The translations under genes and the position numbers were made by a program. Positions 53,667-64,000 of a DNA stretch of 64,000 nt are shown here, piece by piece (the stretch's first letter is position 1; the number at the start of each line of letters is the position of its first letter). The DNA is from Kluyveromyces lactis (lineage: Eukaryota > Ascomycota > Saccharomycetes > Saccharomycetales > Saccharomycetaceae). The notes beneath the pieces are model-generated. The model did no database searches. It was not told the DNA's origin and saw only the letters and a list, made by a program, of their open reading frames with translations. The stretch is taken from positions 1,256,835-1,320,834 of the forward strand of contig NC_006038.1 of assembly GCF_000002515.2 (NCBI RefSeq). Reading direction: 5' to 3'.

Positions 53667-56600
53667 ATGTCTTGCCTTATTCCTGAGAATTTAAGGAACC
53701 CCAAAAAGGTTCACGAAAATAGATTGCCTACTAGGGCTTACTACTATGATCAGGATATTTTCGAATCTCTCAATGGGCCTTGGGCTTTTGCGTTGTTTGA
53801 TGCACCTCTTGACGCTCCGGATGCTAAGAATTTAGACTGGGAAACGGCAAAGAAATGGAGCACCATTTCTGTGCCATCCCATTGGGAACTTCAGGAAGAC
53901 TGGAAGTACGGTAAACCAATTTACACGAACGTACAGTACCCTATCCCAATCGACATCCCAAATCCTCCCACTGTAAATCCTACTGGTGTTTATGCTAGAA
54001 CTTTTGAATTAGATTCGAAATCGATTGAGTCGTTCGAGCACAGATTGAGATTTGAGGGTGTGGACAATTGTTACGAGCTTTATGTTAATGGTCAATATGT
54101 GGGTTTCAATAAGGGGTCCCGTAACGGGGCTGAATTTGATATCCAAAAGTACGTTTCTGAGGGCGAAAACTTAGTGGTCGTCAAGGTTTTCAAGTGGTCC
54201 GATTCCACTTATATCGAGGACCAAGATCAATGGTGGCTCTCTGGTATTTACAGAGACGTTTCTTTACTAAAATTGCCTAAGAAGGCCCATATTGAAGACG
54301 TTAGGGTCACTACAACTTTTGTGGACTCTCAGTATCAGGATGCAGAGCTTTCTGTGAAAGTTGATGTCCAGGGTTCTTCTTATGATCACATCAATTTCAC
54401 ACTTTACGAACCTGAAGATGGATCTAAAGTTTACGATGCAAGCTCTTTGTTGAACGAGGAGAATGGGAACACGACTTTTTCAACTAAAGAATTTATTTCC
54501 TTCTCCACCAAAAAGAACGAAGAAACAGCTTTCAAGATCAACGTCAAGGCCCCAGAACATTGGACCGCAGAAAATCCTACTTTGTACAAGTACCAGTTGG
54601 ATTTAATTGGATCTGATGGCAGTGTGATTCAATCTATTAAGCACCATGTTGGTTTCAGACAAGTGGAGTTGAAGGACGGTAACATTACTGTTAATGGCAA
54701 AGACATTCTCTTTAGAGGTGTCAACAGACATGATCACCATCCAAGGTTCGGTAGAGCTGTGCCATTAGATTTTGTTGTTAGGGACTTGATTCTAATGAAG
54801 AAGTTTAACATCAATGCTGTTCGTAACTCGCATTATCCAAACCATCCTAAGGTGTATGACCTCTTCGATAAGCTGGGCTTCTGGGTCATTGACGAGGCAG
54901 ATCTTGAAACTCATGGTGTTCAAGAGCCATTTAATCGTCATACGAACTTGGAGGCTGAATATCCAGATACTAAAAATAAACTCTACGATGTTAATGCCCA
55001 TTACTTATCAGATAATCCAGAGTACGAGGTCGCGTACTTAGACAGAGCTTCCCAACTTGTCCTAAGAGATGTCAATCATCCTTCGATTATTATCTGGTCC
55101 TTGGGTAACGAAGCTTGTTATGGCAGAAACCACAAAGCCATGTACAAGTTAATTAAACAATTGGATCCTACCAGACTTGTGCATTATGAGGGTGACTTGA
55201 ACGCTTTGAGTGCAGATATCTTTAGTTTCATGTACCCAACATTTGAAATTATGGAAAGGTGGAGGAAGAACCACACTGATGAAAATGGTAAGTTTGAAAA
55301 GCCTTTGATCTTGTGTGAGTACGGCCATGCAATGGGTAACGGTCCTGGCTCTTTGAAAGAATATCAAGAGTTGTTCTACAAGGAGAAGTTTTACCAAGGT
55401 GGCTTTATCTGGGAATGGGCAAATCACGGTATTGAATTCGAAGATGTTAGTACTGCAGATGGTAAGTTGCATAAAGCTTATGCTTATGGTGGTGACTTTA
55501 AGGAAGAGGTTCATGACGGAGTGTTCATCATGGATGGTTTGTGTAACAGTGAGCATAATCCTACTCCGGGCCTTGTAGAGTATAAGAAGGTTATTGAACC
55601 CGTTCATATTAAAATTGCGCACGGATCTGTAACAATCACAAATAAGCACGACTTCATTACGACAGACCACTTATTGTTTATCGACAAGGACACGGGAAAG
55701 ACAATCGACGTTCCATCTTTAAAGCCAGAAGAATCTGTTACTATTCCTTCTGATACAACTTATGTTGTTGCCGTGTTGAAAGATGATGCTGGTGTTCTAA
55801 AGGCAGGTCATGAAATTGCCTGGGGCCAAGCTGAACTTCCATTGAAGGTACCCGATTTTGTTACAGAGACAGCAGAAAAAGCTGCGAAGATCAACGACGG
55901 TAAACGTTATGTCTCAGTTGAATCCAGTGGATTGCATTTTATCTTGGACAAATTGTTGGGTAAAATTGAAAGCCTAAAGGTCAAGGGTAAGGAAATTTCC
56001 AGCAAGTTTGAGGGTTCTTCAATCACTTTCTGGAGACCTCCAACGAATAATGATGAACCTAGGGACTTTAAGAACTGGAAGAAGTACAATATTGATTTAA
56101 TGAAGCAAAACATCCATGGAGTGAGTGTCGAAAAAGGTTCTAATGGTTCTCTAGCTGTAGTCACGGTTAACTCTCGTATATCCCCAGTTGTATTTTACTA
56201 TGGGTTTGAGACTGTTCAGAAGTACACGATCTTTGCTAACAAAATAAACTTGAACACTTCTATGAAGCTTACTGGCGAATATCAGCCTCCTGATTTCCCA
56301 AGAGTTGGGTACGAATTCTGGCTAGGAGATAGTTATGAATCATTTGAATGGTTAGGTCGCGGGCCCGGCGAATCATATCCGGATAAGAAGGAATCTCAAA
56401 GATTCGGTCTTTACGATTCCAAAGATGTAGAGGAATTCGTATATGACTATCCTCAAGAAAATGGAAATCATACAGATACCCACTTTTTGAACATCAAATT
56501 TGAAGGTGCAGGAAAACTATCGATCTTCCAAAAGGAGAAGCCATTTAACTTCAAGATTTCAGACGAATACGGGGTTGATGAAGCTGCCCACGCTTGTGAC

Positions 56601-56744
56601 GTTAAAAGATACGGCAGACACTATCTAAGGTTGGACCATGCAATCCATGGTGTTGGTAGCGAAGCATGCGGACCTGCTGTTCTGGACCAGTACAGATTGA
56701 AAGCTCAAGATTTCAACTTTGAGTTTGATCTCGCTTTTGAATAA
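53667..56744 (+). CDS. LAC4: Beta-galactosidase Lac4
   Basis: This is the cytosolic GH2 beta-galactosidase that hydrolyses lactose delivered by Lac12. The 1025-aa protein has a jelly-roll sugar-binding domain (about 30-205), an Ig-like domain (about 205-330), a TIM barrel (about 330-640) and a C-terminal beta-sandwich (about 740-1020). The acid/base Glu482 lies in SLGNEACYG and the nucleophile Glu551 in LCEYGHAMGNG, at the residue numbers known for the K. lactis enzyme. There is no signal peptide. The ATG at 53667 follows a poly-A tract, as typical for strongly expressed yeast genes. Confidence 0.99.
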   Translation: MSCLIPENLRNPKKVHENRLPTRAYYYDQDIFESLNGPWAFALFDAPLDAPDAKNLDWETAKKWSTISVPSHWELQEDWKYGKPIYTNVQYPIPIDIPNPPTVNPTGVYARTFELDSKSIESFEHRLRFEGVDNCYELYVNGQYVGFNKGSRNGAEFDIQKYVSEGENLVVVKVFKWSDSTYIEDQDQWWLSGIYRDVSLLKLPKKAHIEDVRVTTTFVDSQYQDAELSVKVDVQGSSYDHINFTLYEPEDGSKVYDASSLLNEENGNTTFSTKEFISFSTKKNEETAFKINVKAPEHWTAENPTLYKYQLDLIGSDGSVIQSIKHHVGFRQVELKDGNITVNGKDILFRGVNRHDHHPRFGRAVPLDFVVRDLILMKKFNINAVRNSHYPNHPKVYDLFDKLGFWVIDEADLETHGVQEPFNRHTNLEAEYPDTKNKLYDVNAHYLSDNPEYEVAYLDRASQLVLRDVNHPSIIIWSLGNEACYGRNHKAMYKLIKQLDPTRLVHYEGDLNALSADIFSFMYPTFEIMERWRKNHTDENGKFEKPLILCEYGHAMGNGPGSLKEYQELFYKEKFYQGGFIWEWANHGIEFEDVSTADGKLHKAYAYGGDFKEEVHDGVFIMDGLCNSEHNPTPGLVEYKKVIEPVHIKIAHGSVTITNKHDFITTDHLLFIDKDTGKTIDVPSLKPEESVTIPSDTTYVVAVLKDDAGVLKAGHEIAWGQAELPLKVPDFVTETAEKAAKINDGKRYVSVESSGLHFILDKLLGKIESLKVKGKEISSKFEGSSITFWRPPTNNDEPRDFKNWKKYNIDLMKQNIHGVSVEKGSNGSLAVVTVNSRISPVVFYYGFETVQKYTIFANKINLNTSMKLTGEYQPPDFPRVGYEFWLGDSYESFEWLGRGPGESYPDKKESQRFGLYDSKDVEEFVYDYPQENGNHTDTHFLNIKFEGAGKLSIFQKEKPFNFKISDEYGVDEAAHACDVKRYGRHYLRLDHAIHGVGSEACGPAVLDQYRLKAQDFNFEFDLAFE

Positions 56745-58291
56745 GAATTTTATACTTAGATAAGTATGTACTTACAGGTATATTTCTATGAGATACTGAT
56801 GTATACATGCATGATAATATTTAAACGGTTATTAGTGCCGATTGTCTTGTGCGATAATGACGTTCCTATCAAAGCAATACACTTACCACCTATTACATGG
56901 GCCAAGAAAATATTTTCGAACTTGTTTAGAATATTAGCACAGAGTATATGATGATATCCGTTAGATTATGCATGATTCATTCCTACAACTTTTTCGTAGC
57001 ATAAGGATTAATTACTTGGATGCCAATAAAAAAAAAAAACATCGAGAAAATTTCAGCATGCTCAGAAACAATTGCAGTGTATCAAAGTAAAAAAAAGATT
57101 TTCACTACATGTTCCTTTTGAAGAAAGAAAATCATGGAACATTAGATTTACAAAAATTTAACCACCGCTGATTAACGATTAGACCGTTAAGCGCACAACA
57201 GGTTATTAGTACAGAGAAAGCATTCTGTGGTGTTGCCCCGGACTTTCTTTTGCGACATAGGTAAATCGAATACCATCATACTATCTTTTCCAATGACTCC
57301 CTAAAGAAAGACTCTTCTTCGATGTTGTATACGTTGGAGCATAGGGCAAGAATTGTGGCTTGAGATCTAGATTACGTGGAAGAAAGGTAGTAAAAGTAGT
57401 AGTATAAGTAGTAAAAAGAGGTAAAAAGAGAAAACCGGCTACATACTAGAGAAGCACGTACACAAAAACTCATAGGCACTTCATCATACGACAGTTTCTT
57501 GATGCATTATAATAGTGTATTAGATATTTTCAGAAATATGCATAGAACCTCCTCTTGCCTTTACTTTTTATACATAGAACATTGGCAGATTTACTTACAC
57601 TACTTTGTTTCTACGCCATTTCTTTTGTTTTCAACACTTAGACAAGTTGTTGAGAACCGGACTACTAAAAAGCAATGTTCCCACTGAAAATCATGTACCT
57701 GCAGGATAATAACCCCCTAATTCTGCATCGATCCAGTATGTTTTTTTTTCTCTACTCATTTTTACCTGAAGATAGAGCTTCTAAAACAAAAAAAATCAGT
57801 GATTACATGCATATTGTGTGTTCTAGAATTGCGGATCACCAGATCGCCATTACAATGTATGCAGGCAAATATTTCTCAGAATGAAAAATAGAGAAAAGGA
57901 AACGAAAATTCTGTAAGATGCCTTCGAAGAGATTTCTCGATATGCAAGGCGTGCATCAGGGTGATCCAAAGGAACTCGAGAGAGAGGGCGAAAGGCAATT
58001 TAATGCATTGCTTCTCCATTGACTTCTAGTTGAGCGGATAAGTTCGGAAATGTAAGTCACAGCTAATGACAAATCCACTTTAGGTTTCGAGGCACTATTT
58101 AGGCAAAAAGACGAGTGGGGAAATAACAAACGCTCAAACATATTAGCATATACGTTCAAAAAATGGGAATAGTATATAACCTTCCGGTTCGTTAATAAAT
58201 CAAATCTTTCATCTAGTTCTCTTAAGATTTCAATATTTTGCTTTCTTGAAGAAAGAATCTACTCTCCTCCCCCATTCGCACTGCAAAGCTT
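56745..58291. other. LAC4-FLO intergenic region
   Basis: This 1.55-kb AT-rich region holds the LAC4 terminator and the FLO promoter. Several A/T homopolymers are present. I see no credible ORF or RNA gene. A TATATAA lies near 58172 upstream of the flocculin start. Confidence 0.45.
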
Positions 58292-61200
58292 ATGAATACG
58301 ATGGATTGGTCAATTCTGCTATTCGCAGTGTTTCTATTTAGTGCAATCAACGCCACCTCTGAAAATACAGATAGTGGTACAATTCTAGGATGTGACCCTA
58401 AGCAGAGCACAAACAACCAAGGGTTCGATATCACGTATTATGGTTACCCAATGGTTGATAGAAATGGAAAAGGACAGTGTTTCACCTATGATACGTCTTA
58501 TAAAGAATCCTGGTACCAACAGGGAGATATCAGACGTATGGAGGTGGTGAAATTGGAAGCAGTCATGGTGTTAACGACTTGACATTCAGATACGCTCCTC
58601 CTAGTGGTTGTTCGAGGCCAGTGAAAGGCACTTTACCTTCCAATTTTAACTATGATACTCCAATTACTCTCACGAACTTTTCAATGTTAATTACTGGTTA
58701 TTTTTATGCTTCTAAAACCGGTGAATATCAATTCATCTTAAATTATATTGATGATCTCTCTTTTCTTAACATTGGTGCTGGTAGAGCTTTTGATTGCTGT
58801 GAACAAAGGGCATCTGTCGCTAACCCTGGCTCATTCGATCTTTCTGTTACTTGGCCTCAAACGGATAACACTGCTACTGTTACTCTTTTAGGAGGATACT
58901 ATTACCCAATAAGAATATTTTTTGTGAACAGATTGGGTCCAGCTGGCCTTACAGTGTCTTTCAAGGATCCTGATGGCGTTCTCCATAGTACATTCGACGG
59001 CTATATCTACAGTATCCCAGATGGTCAACCATGTCCTGTTCCTGTCGTTACAACAACTTTACCATGGACTGGTACAGTAACAACTACATTCACTACTTTA
59101 ACCACAATTACAGGCCAAAATGGAGGTACTTCACCTGGAAACCTTGTTGTTGTTGAGACCCCCGAAGTTCAAACTGCTACCACCGTCTTCACTCCATGGA
59201 CCGGTGTCAGTACCGTTACTATTGCCACTGATTTGACTACTACCACTGGTGCCGATGGTGTTCCAACTGTGAAGACCATCTACCATGTCGAAACTCCAGA
59301 AGTCGACCAAAAGACCACTGTTTTCACTCCATGGACTGGTACCATTACGTCAACATTCGCTACTGACGTTACTACCACTACCGGCAAAGATGGTATTAAA
59401 ACCGTGAAGACCATTTACCATGTTGAAACTCCAGAAGTTGACCAAAAGACCACTGTTTTCACTCCATGGACCGGTACCATTACGTCAACATTCGCTACTG
59501 ACGTTACTACCACTACTGGTGCTGACGGTATCGAAACCGTGAAGACCATTTACCATGTTGAAACTCCAGAAGTTGACCAAAAGACCACAGTCTTTACCCC
59601 ATGGACCGGTACTATTACCTCGACTATTGCCACTGAGTTGTCCACAACTACTGGTGCGGATGGCGTTGAAACCGTCAAGACCATTTACCACGTCGAGACC
59701 CCAGAGTTTAAGACCGCTAGTACTAAATTTACTCCATGGACTGGTGCCGACTTTTCAACCTACTCTACGGATGTCACTACTGCTACAGGATCTGATGGTG
59801 TTCCAACCATAAATACCATCTACTATGTCGAAACCCCTGAAGTAAAAACTGCGACAACAGTATTCACTCCTTGGACCGGTACCGTATATTCAATGTACTC
59901 TACAGATGTTACCACATTCACTGGCACAAATGGGTTACCAACAATCAATACCATTTACTACGTTGAAACTCCAGAAGTCGAAGTATCAACTACAGTAGTT
60001 ACACCATGGACTGGCGCCATTACTTCTACGTACTCAACTGATGTCACCACAATCACAGGATCTAATGGAATTCCAACTATAAAGACCATTTATCATGTTC
60101 AAACACCAGAAATTGAAACTGCCACTACCGTCTTCACTCCATGGACTGGCGCCATTACTTCTACGTACTCAACTGATATCTCAACCTTTACAGGTTCGGA
60201 CGGCATTCCAACAGTTGAAACAAAGTATTATGTCGAGTTCCCACAAGTAGATCCTACCACAACGGTGTTTACTCCATGGACTGGTACATTCACCAGCACA
60301 TACAGTACTGAATTTACAACAAATAACTGGATCTGATGGAATTCGTACATTAGAAATCATCTATCACGTTGAAACCCCTGTTGCAGAGACTGTGGTTACG
60401 ACCGTTTTAACATCGTGGACAGGCAGTGTGACATCAACCTTTTCTACTGAGATTACAACTGCTACAGGCGTGGATGGGTTACCCACTGTGAACACCATCT
60501 ACTATGTAGAAACGCCTGTTATCAGAGCCTCTTCGTTCCACTATTCCAACTCTTCTAGTGGAATTTCATCACAGACTACCGAAGGAGGAAAAGAGACTAC
60601 TATTACAACATCAATGACTATTCCACAGCCAGATATCTCCACAAATTACGGTAGTAGTGAGTTGGAGAGTTCTATTACTTCCGCCACACCATCACAAGTG
60701 GTAGTTTCTTCACAAACCACCCAAGGAGATGACGAAAAAACAATTACGTACCAACCAATGACATCCCAAACAGATGGGACTACAAGTTCCGAGATTACAG
60801 CGGCTTCAAGTTCAACAACTATTGCTGAACCTCCACAACAAACACAAACACAGACATCGGATTCGTTCACCGTAGTGTCGGGATCAACAACATCTATTGC
60901 AAAGTCTGCTTCCGAAGAAGGAAGTTCGACTACTGATATTGTTCCTTCAGGAAGTGCATACACCCTAAGCACGGTTACTACAACCATCTCTGGAACAGTG
61001 ACAACCTACACAACAACATGTCCATTAAGTTCGAGCTCTAGTACAGATGTAGTGACATCGGAGGGTGTTCCATCTTCAGAGGCTTATACTTTGAGCACGG
61101 TTACCACTACTATCTCCGGTACAGTGATGACATACACAACATCATGTCCACCAAGTTCAAGCTCTAGTGTTGTTGTTGGCTCGTCAGAAGAGGGTACTAC

Positions 61201-61594
61201 ATCAGTGCCAACTACAAGTGTGACATCATTACAAACCACTGAATCAGCTGGCAACCCAGTTGGTCCATCATCTCAATCCGGATGGTCTACTGTTTCTTCT
61301 TCAAGCAGCAGCATTAATACCCCAGAAGCTTCCACACCAGGGACTCCAGAAGTTTCTAAAACTTCAGTTAGCGAACAGGTTGCAACACATTCCACCAACT
61401 ATCAATCAATTAATACATCCACAGGCTCAGAGTCATCCTCATCGACAACATCTCCTGCAGAAACCCCTCTACCACAAGTATCCATTGTGACCATCAGCAG
61501 TCAAACATCTGCTGTCTTCCAAACAATGTATGAAGGTAAGGCAAGCAAACTATCTATTTCCCCTTTTGTCGCTCTTGTTCTAGCTTTCTTATAA
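58292..61594 (+). pseudogene. Flocculin (FLO/PA14-GLEYA type) disrupted by two frameshifts
   Basis: This GPI-anchored lectin-like adhesin gene is broken twice. From the ATG at 58292 come a signal peptide and a Cys-containing N-terminal PA14/GLEYA domain. Its diagnostic features are the consecutive Asp pair in YIDDLSFLNIG and the DCC motif in GRAFDCCEQ, and it ends IPDGQPCPV. The frame is lost at about 58520-58530 (a missing base or two extra) and lost again at about 60319-60323 (one extra A). The second shift returns to the first frame. Between them lie about ten 45-residue flocculin repeats (TTVFTPWTGTITSTxxTD...). A Ser/Thr-rich stalk with two TVTTTISGTVxTYTT segments follows, then a hydrophobic GPI tail (SISPFVALVLAFL). 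Without the shifts it would be about 1,100 aa. Confidence 0.88.
59130..60340 (+). repeat. 135-bp tandem flocculin repeats
   Basis: About nine to ten direct repeats of 135 bp (45 codons) each encode the pattern VETPEVxxxTTVFTPWTGxxxSTxxTDxTTxTGxxGxxTxxTIYH. The repeats at about 59290-59690 are the most alike, while those after 59700 are more diverged. Such arrays support copy-number change by recombination. Confidence 0.9.
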
Positions 61595-61904
61595 CTTTGT
61601 TGCTACTTTCACATATTCTAATATAAGAATGGTAGGTACTTACTTATAATTTGTATATAGGGTCTGTCATTTATTCAATTTTAATACAGTTTTTGTTCAT
61701 ATAAATCATCAAAACAAGTAAATAAATACATCACGTGACTGGAAGTCGAGTCTGGGATATGGACTCCAAATTATACTGGCCCATATCATATGATAGTTTA
61801 TTCATCATGATTGTTGCACCTTCTTCTCATTCATTGCAATTTTTTTTAACGAAATATCTATCGGTTAGAACTTTAAACAGCATGTTCGAATCGTTGCAAA
61901 AAGT
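61595..61904. other. FLO 3' flank
   Basis: These 310 bp of AT-rich sequence lie between the flocculin stop and the subtelomeric palindromes. Nothing is recognised. Confidence 0.4.
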
Positions 61905-62395
61905 GAAGGGGGGGTCCTTGGGAAAGATTCTTTGATTTATAGTTTTTTAAAAAAAAAAAAATCAAAGGGAGGGGCCTTGGAGAATAAACGATCACCCATA
62001 CATAACCCCAAATCGTATCTCATTGAATGATTGAAGGGGTGACCCTTGGAAAAATCATTTTCTGTATGCAAAAGATATATGTAAAAATGGAAAGGAAGAA
62101 GGGTTTTACATTTTCAAGATTGGAGAATGAAAGTGAGGATTACAGTCGGAAAGTGAAAATGTAAAGGGAGAACAGGAAAGAAAGGAGTAGAGGTGGAGAG
62201 TTGTCTAAAGTAAGCTGATGCGATAGAAGAGATTTGTGTAGCAGTAAGACAGACAGAATTAATAGTAAAAGAAGATAATTCGTCTTTAGATTAATGATAT
62301 GAATGGTTTTATTTGCAAGGGGGGGCCCTTGGAAAATAAAGCTTATATGATGAATTTATGCTGGGGGATGATTTTAAAAGGGAACCCCCTTAGGA
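61905..62395. repeat. Subtelomeric GC-rich palindromes
   Basis: G-run/C-run motifs recur at about 61908 (GGGGGGGTCCTTGG), 61965 (AAGGGAGGGGCCTTGG), 62036 (AAGGGGTGACCCTTGG), 62317 (CAAGGGGGGGCCCTTGG) and 62379 (AAAGGGAACCCCCTTAGG). They are the same kind as those at 27200-27845, here placed between the last gene and the purine-rich end element. Confidence 0.7.
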
Positions 62396-63457
62396 TGGGG
62401 GGTGGTATTCGCAGACGAGAGAATGAAAAATGAAAATAACAGAAGCAAAAAGGTGAGAGAGTAGCTAGTTATGGGGAGAACAGCCTAGGTTTGTTCCGTG
62501 TGAAGTGATGAATAAGAAAAAGAGAAAAGAGATGAGAAGAAGGGCACGTGATAGGTAGTTGTGTCCGGGTAAGATGGAGCATATGGAAAGTGAGGTTGTG
62601 AGATGCGATTTAGAGTAGGTAGGTAGAGGAGGTAGGGTAGGAAAGCGGGTAAGTTTGAGGTGATTGTGTGTGCGGGTAACTGCAGACTGGATGATTAAAG
62701 GAGGGAGGAATAGAGGGAAGAGAAAGACGAAAGAGAAATGGGTATGTTTGTGCCGTGTGAAGTGATGAGGAAGAAAATGAAGATGAGAGGAGAGAGGAGG
62801 CACGTGATAGGGGTGGACAAGTAAGGTAGAGAGTGACATCCGGGTAACACATGGAAATGTGGATTACAAGTATAGGTGGGATGAAGTTTGATGGCAAGAG
62901 GAGCAAGGTTGGTCAAGATAGTAAAAGTGTAAGAATGTGACGTACGGGTAACACTGGAATCTGTGGGCACGATAGACCAAAGAGGATAGTCAGAAACAGT
63001 TGCACAAAGAGGAAGCTGGGAAAAGAAACGTGTATCAAACATACTTACCGTAACAGGAAATGGGATACAAGAAATACAGGAAGCTGGAATAGCAGGTGGA
63101 AAAAAACAAAGGAGAATGCAGGGAGAGTGTAAAAAGAATGTAACGTCGCACGAATAAAAAGAAACGAACATGAAAAACGAGGTTGCCGAAACAGGAAATA
63201 GTGAGAAAGGTGAGATATAATTCAGGGCGGGTAACATGACAAAGAGGGAGGGTAACGACGACGAATATTGATGATGGACCAAATATAGCGGGGAGGGTAA
63301 CACGAACTTAGAGAAGAAATGTTGGAAAATGGGGCGGGTAACACAACTAGAACAGAGGGTAACACTAGAGAAATGGGTAGGGTAAGGAAATGTGAGGGGA
63401 GGATAAGTCAAAAGAAAGGGCAGGGTAATGGAGAAAAGTGAAAAAGATGAGGGCGTT
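62080..63457. repeat. Subtelomeric purine-biased element (R element)
   Basis: About 1.4 kb directly inside the telomere is strongly purine-rich on the plus strand (runs such as GAAGGGAAGAGAAAGACGAAAGAG). A distal subtelomeric element with this strand bias is known at K. lactis chromosome ends. The bias generates long Ser/Pro/Leu-rich frames on the minus strand that are not genes. The left boundary is approximate. Confidence 0.85.
62566..63341 (-). promoter_or_regulatory. Array of seven Reb1-type CGGGTAA sites in the subtelomeric element
   Basis: Exact CGGGTAA occurs at 62566, 62646, 62673, 62841, 62945, 63228 and 63335, all in one orientation, with at least five AGGGTAA variants between 63249 and 63431. 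In S. cerevisiae, subtelomeric Reb1 and Tbf1 sites form anti-silencing (STAR) boundaries. An equivalent role here is inference. Confidence 0.6.
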
Positions 63458-64000
63458 GGTGTACGGATTTGATTAGGTATGTGGTGTACGGATTTGATTA
63501 GGTATGTGGTGTACGGATTTGATTAGGTATGTGGTGTACGGATTTGATTAGGTATGTGGTGTACGGATTTGATTAGGTATGTGGTGTACGGATTTGATTA
63601 GGTATGTGGTGTACGGATTTGATTAGGTATGTGGTGTACGGATTTGATTAGGTATGTGGTGTACGGATTTGATTAGGTATGTGGTGTACGGATTTGATTA
63701 GGTATGTGGTGTACGGATTTGATTAGGTATGTGGTGTACGGATTTGATTAGGTATGTGGTGTACGGATTTGATTAGGTATGTGGTGTACGGATTTGATTA
63801 GGTATGTGGTGTACGGATTTGATTAGGTATGTGGTGTACGGATTTGATTAGGTATGTGGTGTACGGATTTGATTAGGTATGTGGTGTACGGATTTGATTA
63901 GGTATGTGGTGTACGGATTTGATTAGGTATGTGGTGTACGGATTTGATTAGGTATGTGGTGTACGGATTTGATTAGGTATGTGGTGTACGGATTTGATTA
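63458..64000 (+). repeat. Telomere: 25-bp repeats
   Basis: There are 21 full copies plus 18 bases of a 25-bp unit beginning GGTGTACGGATTTGATTA, all identical as far as I can see, running to the end of the window. This is the K. lactis telomerase product. The G-rich strand reads 5' to 3' outward, so this is the right chromosome end. The repeat contains the Rap1-binding segment across unit junctions. Confidence 0.98.

Noticed and set aside
62465-63411. Minus-strand ORFs up to 238 codons in the terminal element
   Set aside because: They are Ser/Pro/Leu/Phe-rich products of pyrimidine strand bias. The element is a known non-coding subtelomeric type.
1-64000. tRNA genes, Ty-type LTRs or CRISPR-like arrays
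   Set aside because: I looked for B-box GGTTCGAATCC-like sequences and long LTR pairs on both strands and saw none that hold. The regular repeats found are coding minisatellites or telomere.

Overview
The window is the right-hand end of a yeast chromosome and is almost certainly Kluyveromyces lactis. Bases 63458-64000 are 21.7 tandem copies of the 25-bp telomeric repeat typical of this species. They are preceded by a purine-rich subtelomeric block, and the window carries the LAC12-LAC4 lactose genes. Residues 482 and 551 of the beta-galactosidase are the known catalytic glutamates of the K. lactis enzyme. From memory this would be the right arm of chromosome B; the sequence alone does not name the chromosome.

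Region 1 (1-15.7 kb) holds conserved housekeeping genes: HOC1, CDC11, TRP3, SAC1, DOA1, YRA2 (with one intron that I resolve here), MIR1 and YHB1. HOC1-CDC11-MIR1 are neighbours on S. cerevisiae chromosome X (YJR075-077). TRP3-SAC1-DOA1-YRA2 are neighbours on chromosome XI (YKL211-214). Their interleaving here is the gene order expected of a lineage that did not undergo the whole-genome duplication.

Region 2 (15.7-31.9 kb) is sparse and mating-type related. It holds a long gene-poor stretch, a Hyr/Iff-like GPI cell-wall protein with Ser-Gly repeats, and a mating-type a cassette. The cassette has a1 (homeodomain) and a2 (HMG box), transcribed divergently. It is flanked on the left by three Reb1-type TTACCCG sites and an incomplete coding fragment. 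I read it as the silent HMRa cassette. To its right are a decayed GRE2-family relic, a cluster of GC-rich palindromes, an FMO-like monooxygenase, and a second GRE2-family gene that is full length except for one nonsense codon.

Region 3 (32-48.5 kb) is a run of metabolic accessory genes: an amino-acid permease, an aldo-keto reductase, a class III aminotransferase, an UGA3-like regulator lacking its zinc cluster, a flavocytochrome b2-like enzyme with altered active-site residues, a RidA-family protein, and a secreted acid phosphatase whose GPI tail is cut off by a frameshift. Permease, reductase, aminotransferase and regulator share one strand and may form an amine or amino-acid catabolic group (inference).

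Region 4 (49-61.6 kb) is the LAC12-LAC4-FLO block. The 2.8-kb divergent promoter contains four perfect Lac9/Gal4-type CGG-N11-CCG sites, two near each gene. The flocculin gene is broken by two frameshifts. Published work proposes that dairy K. lactis acquired this block from K. marxianus.

Region 5 (61.6-64 kb) is the chromosome end: GGG/CCC palindromes like those at 27 kb, a purine-biased element carrying seven exact CGGGTAA Reb1-type sites, then the telomere. Several CDS starts are set at the first in-frame ATG because longer open frames begin at non-ATG codons.
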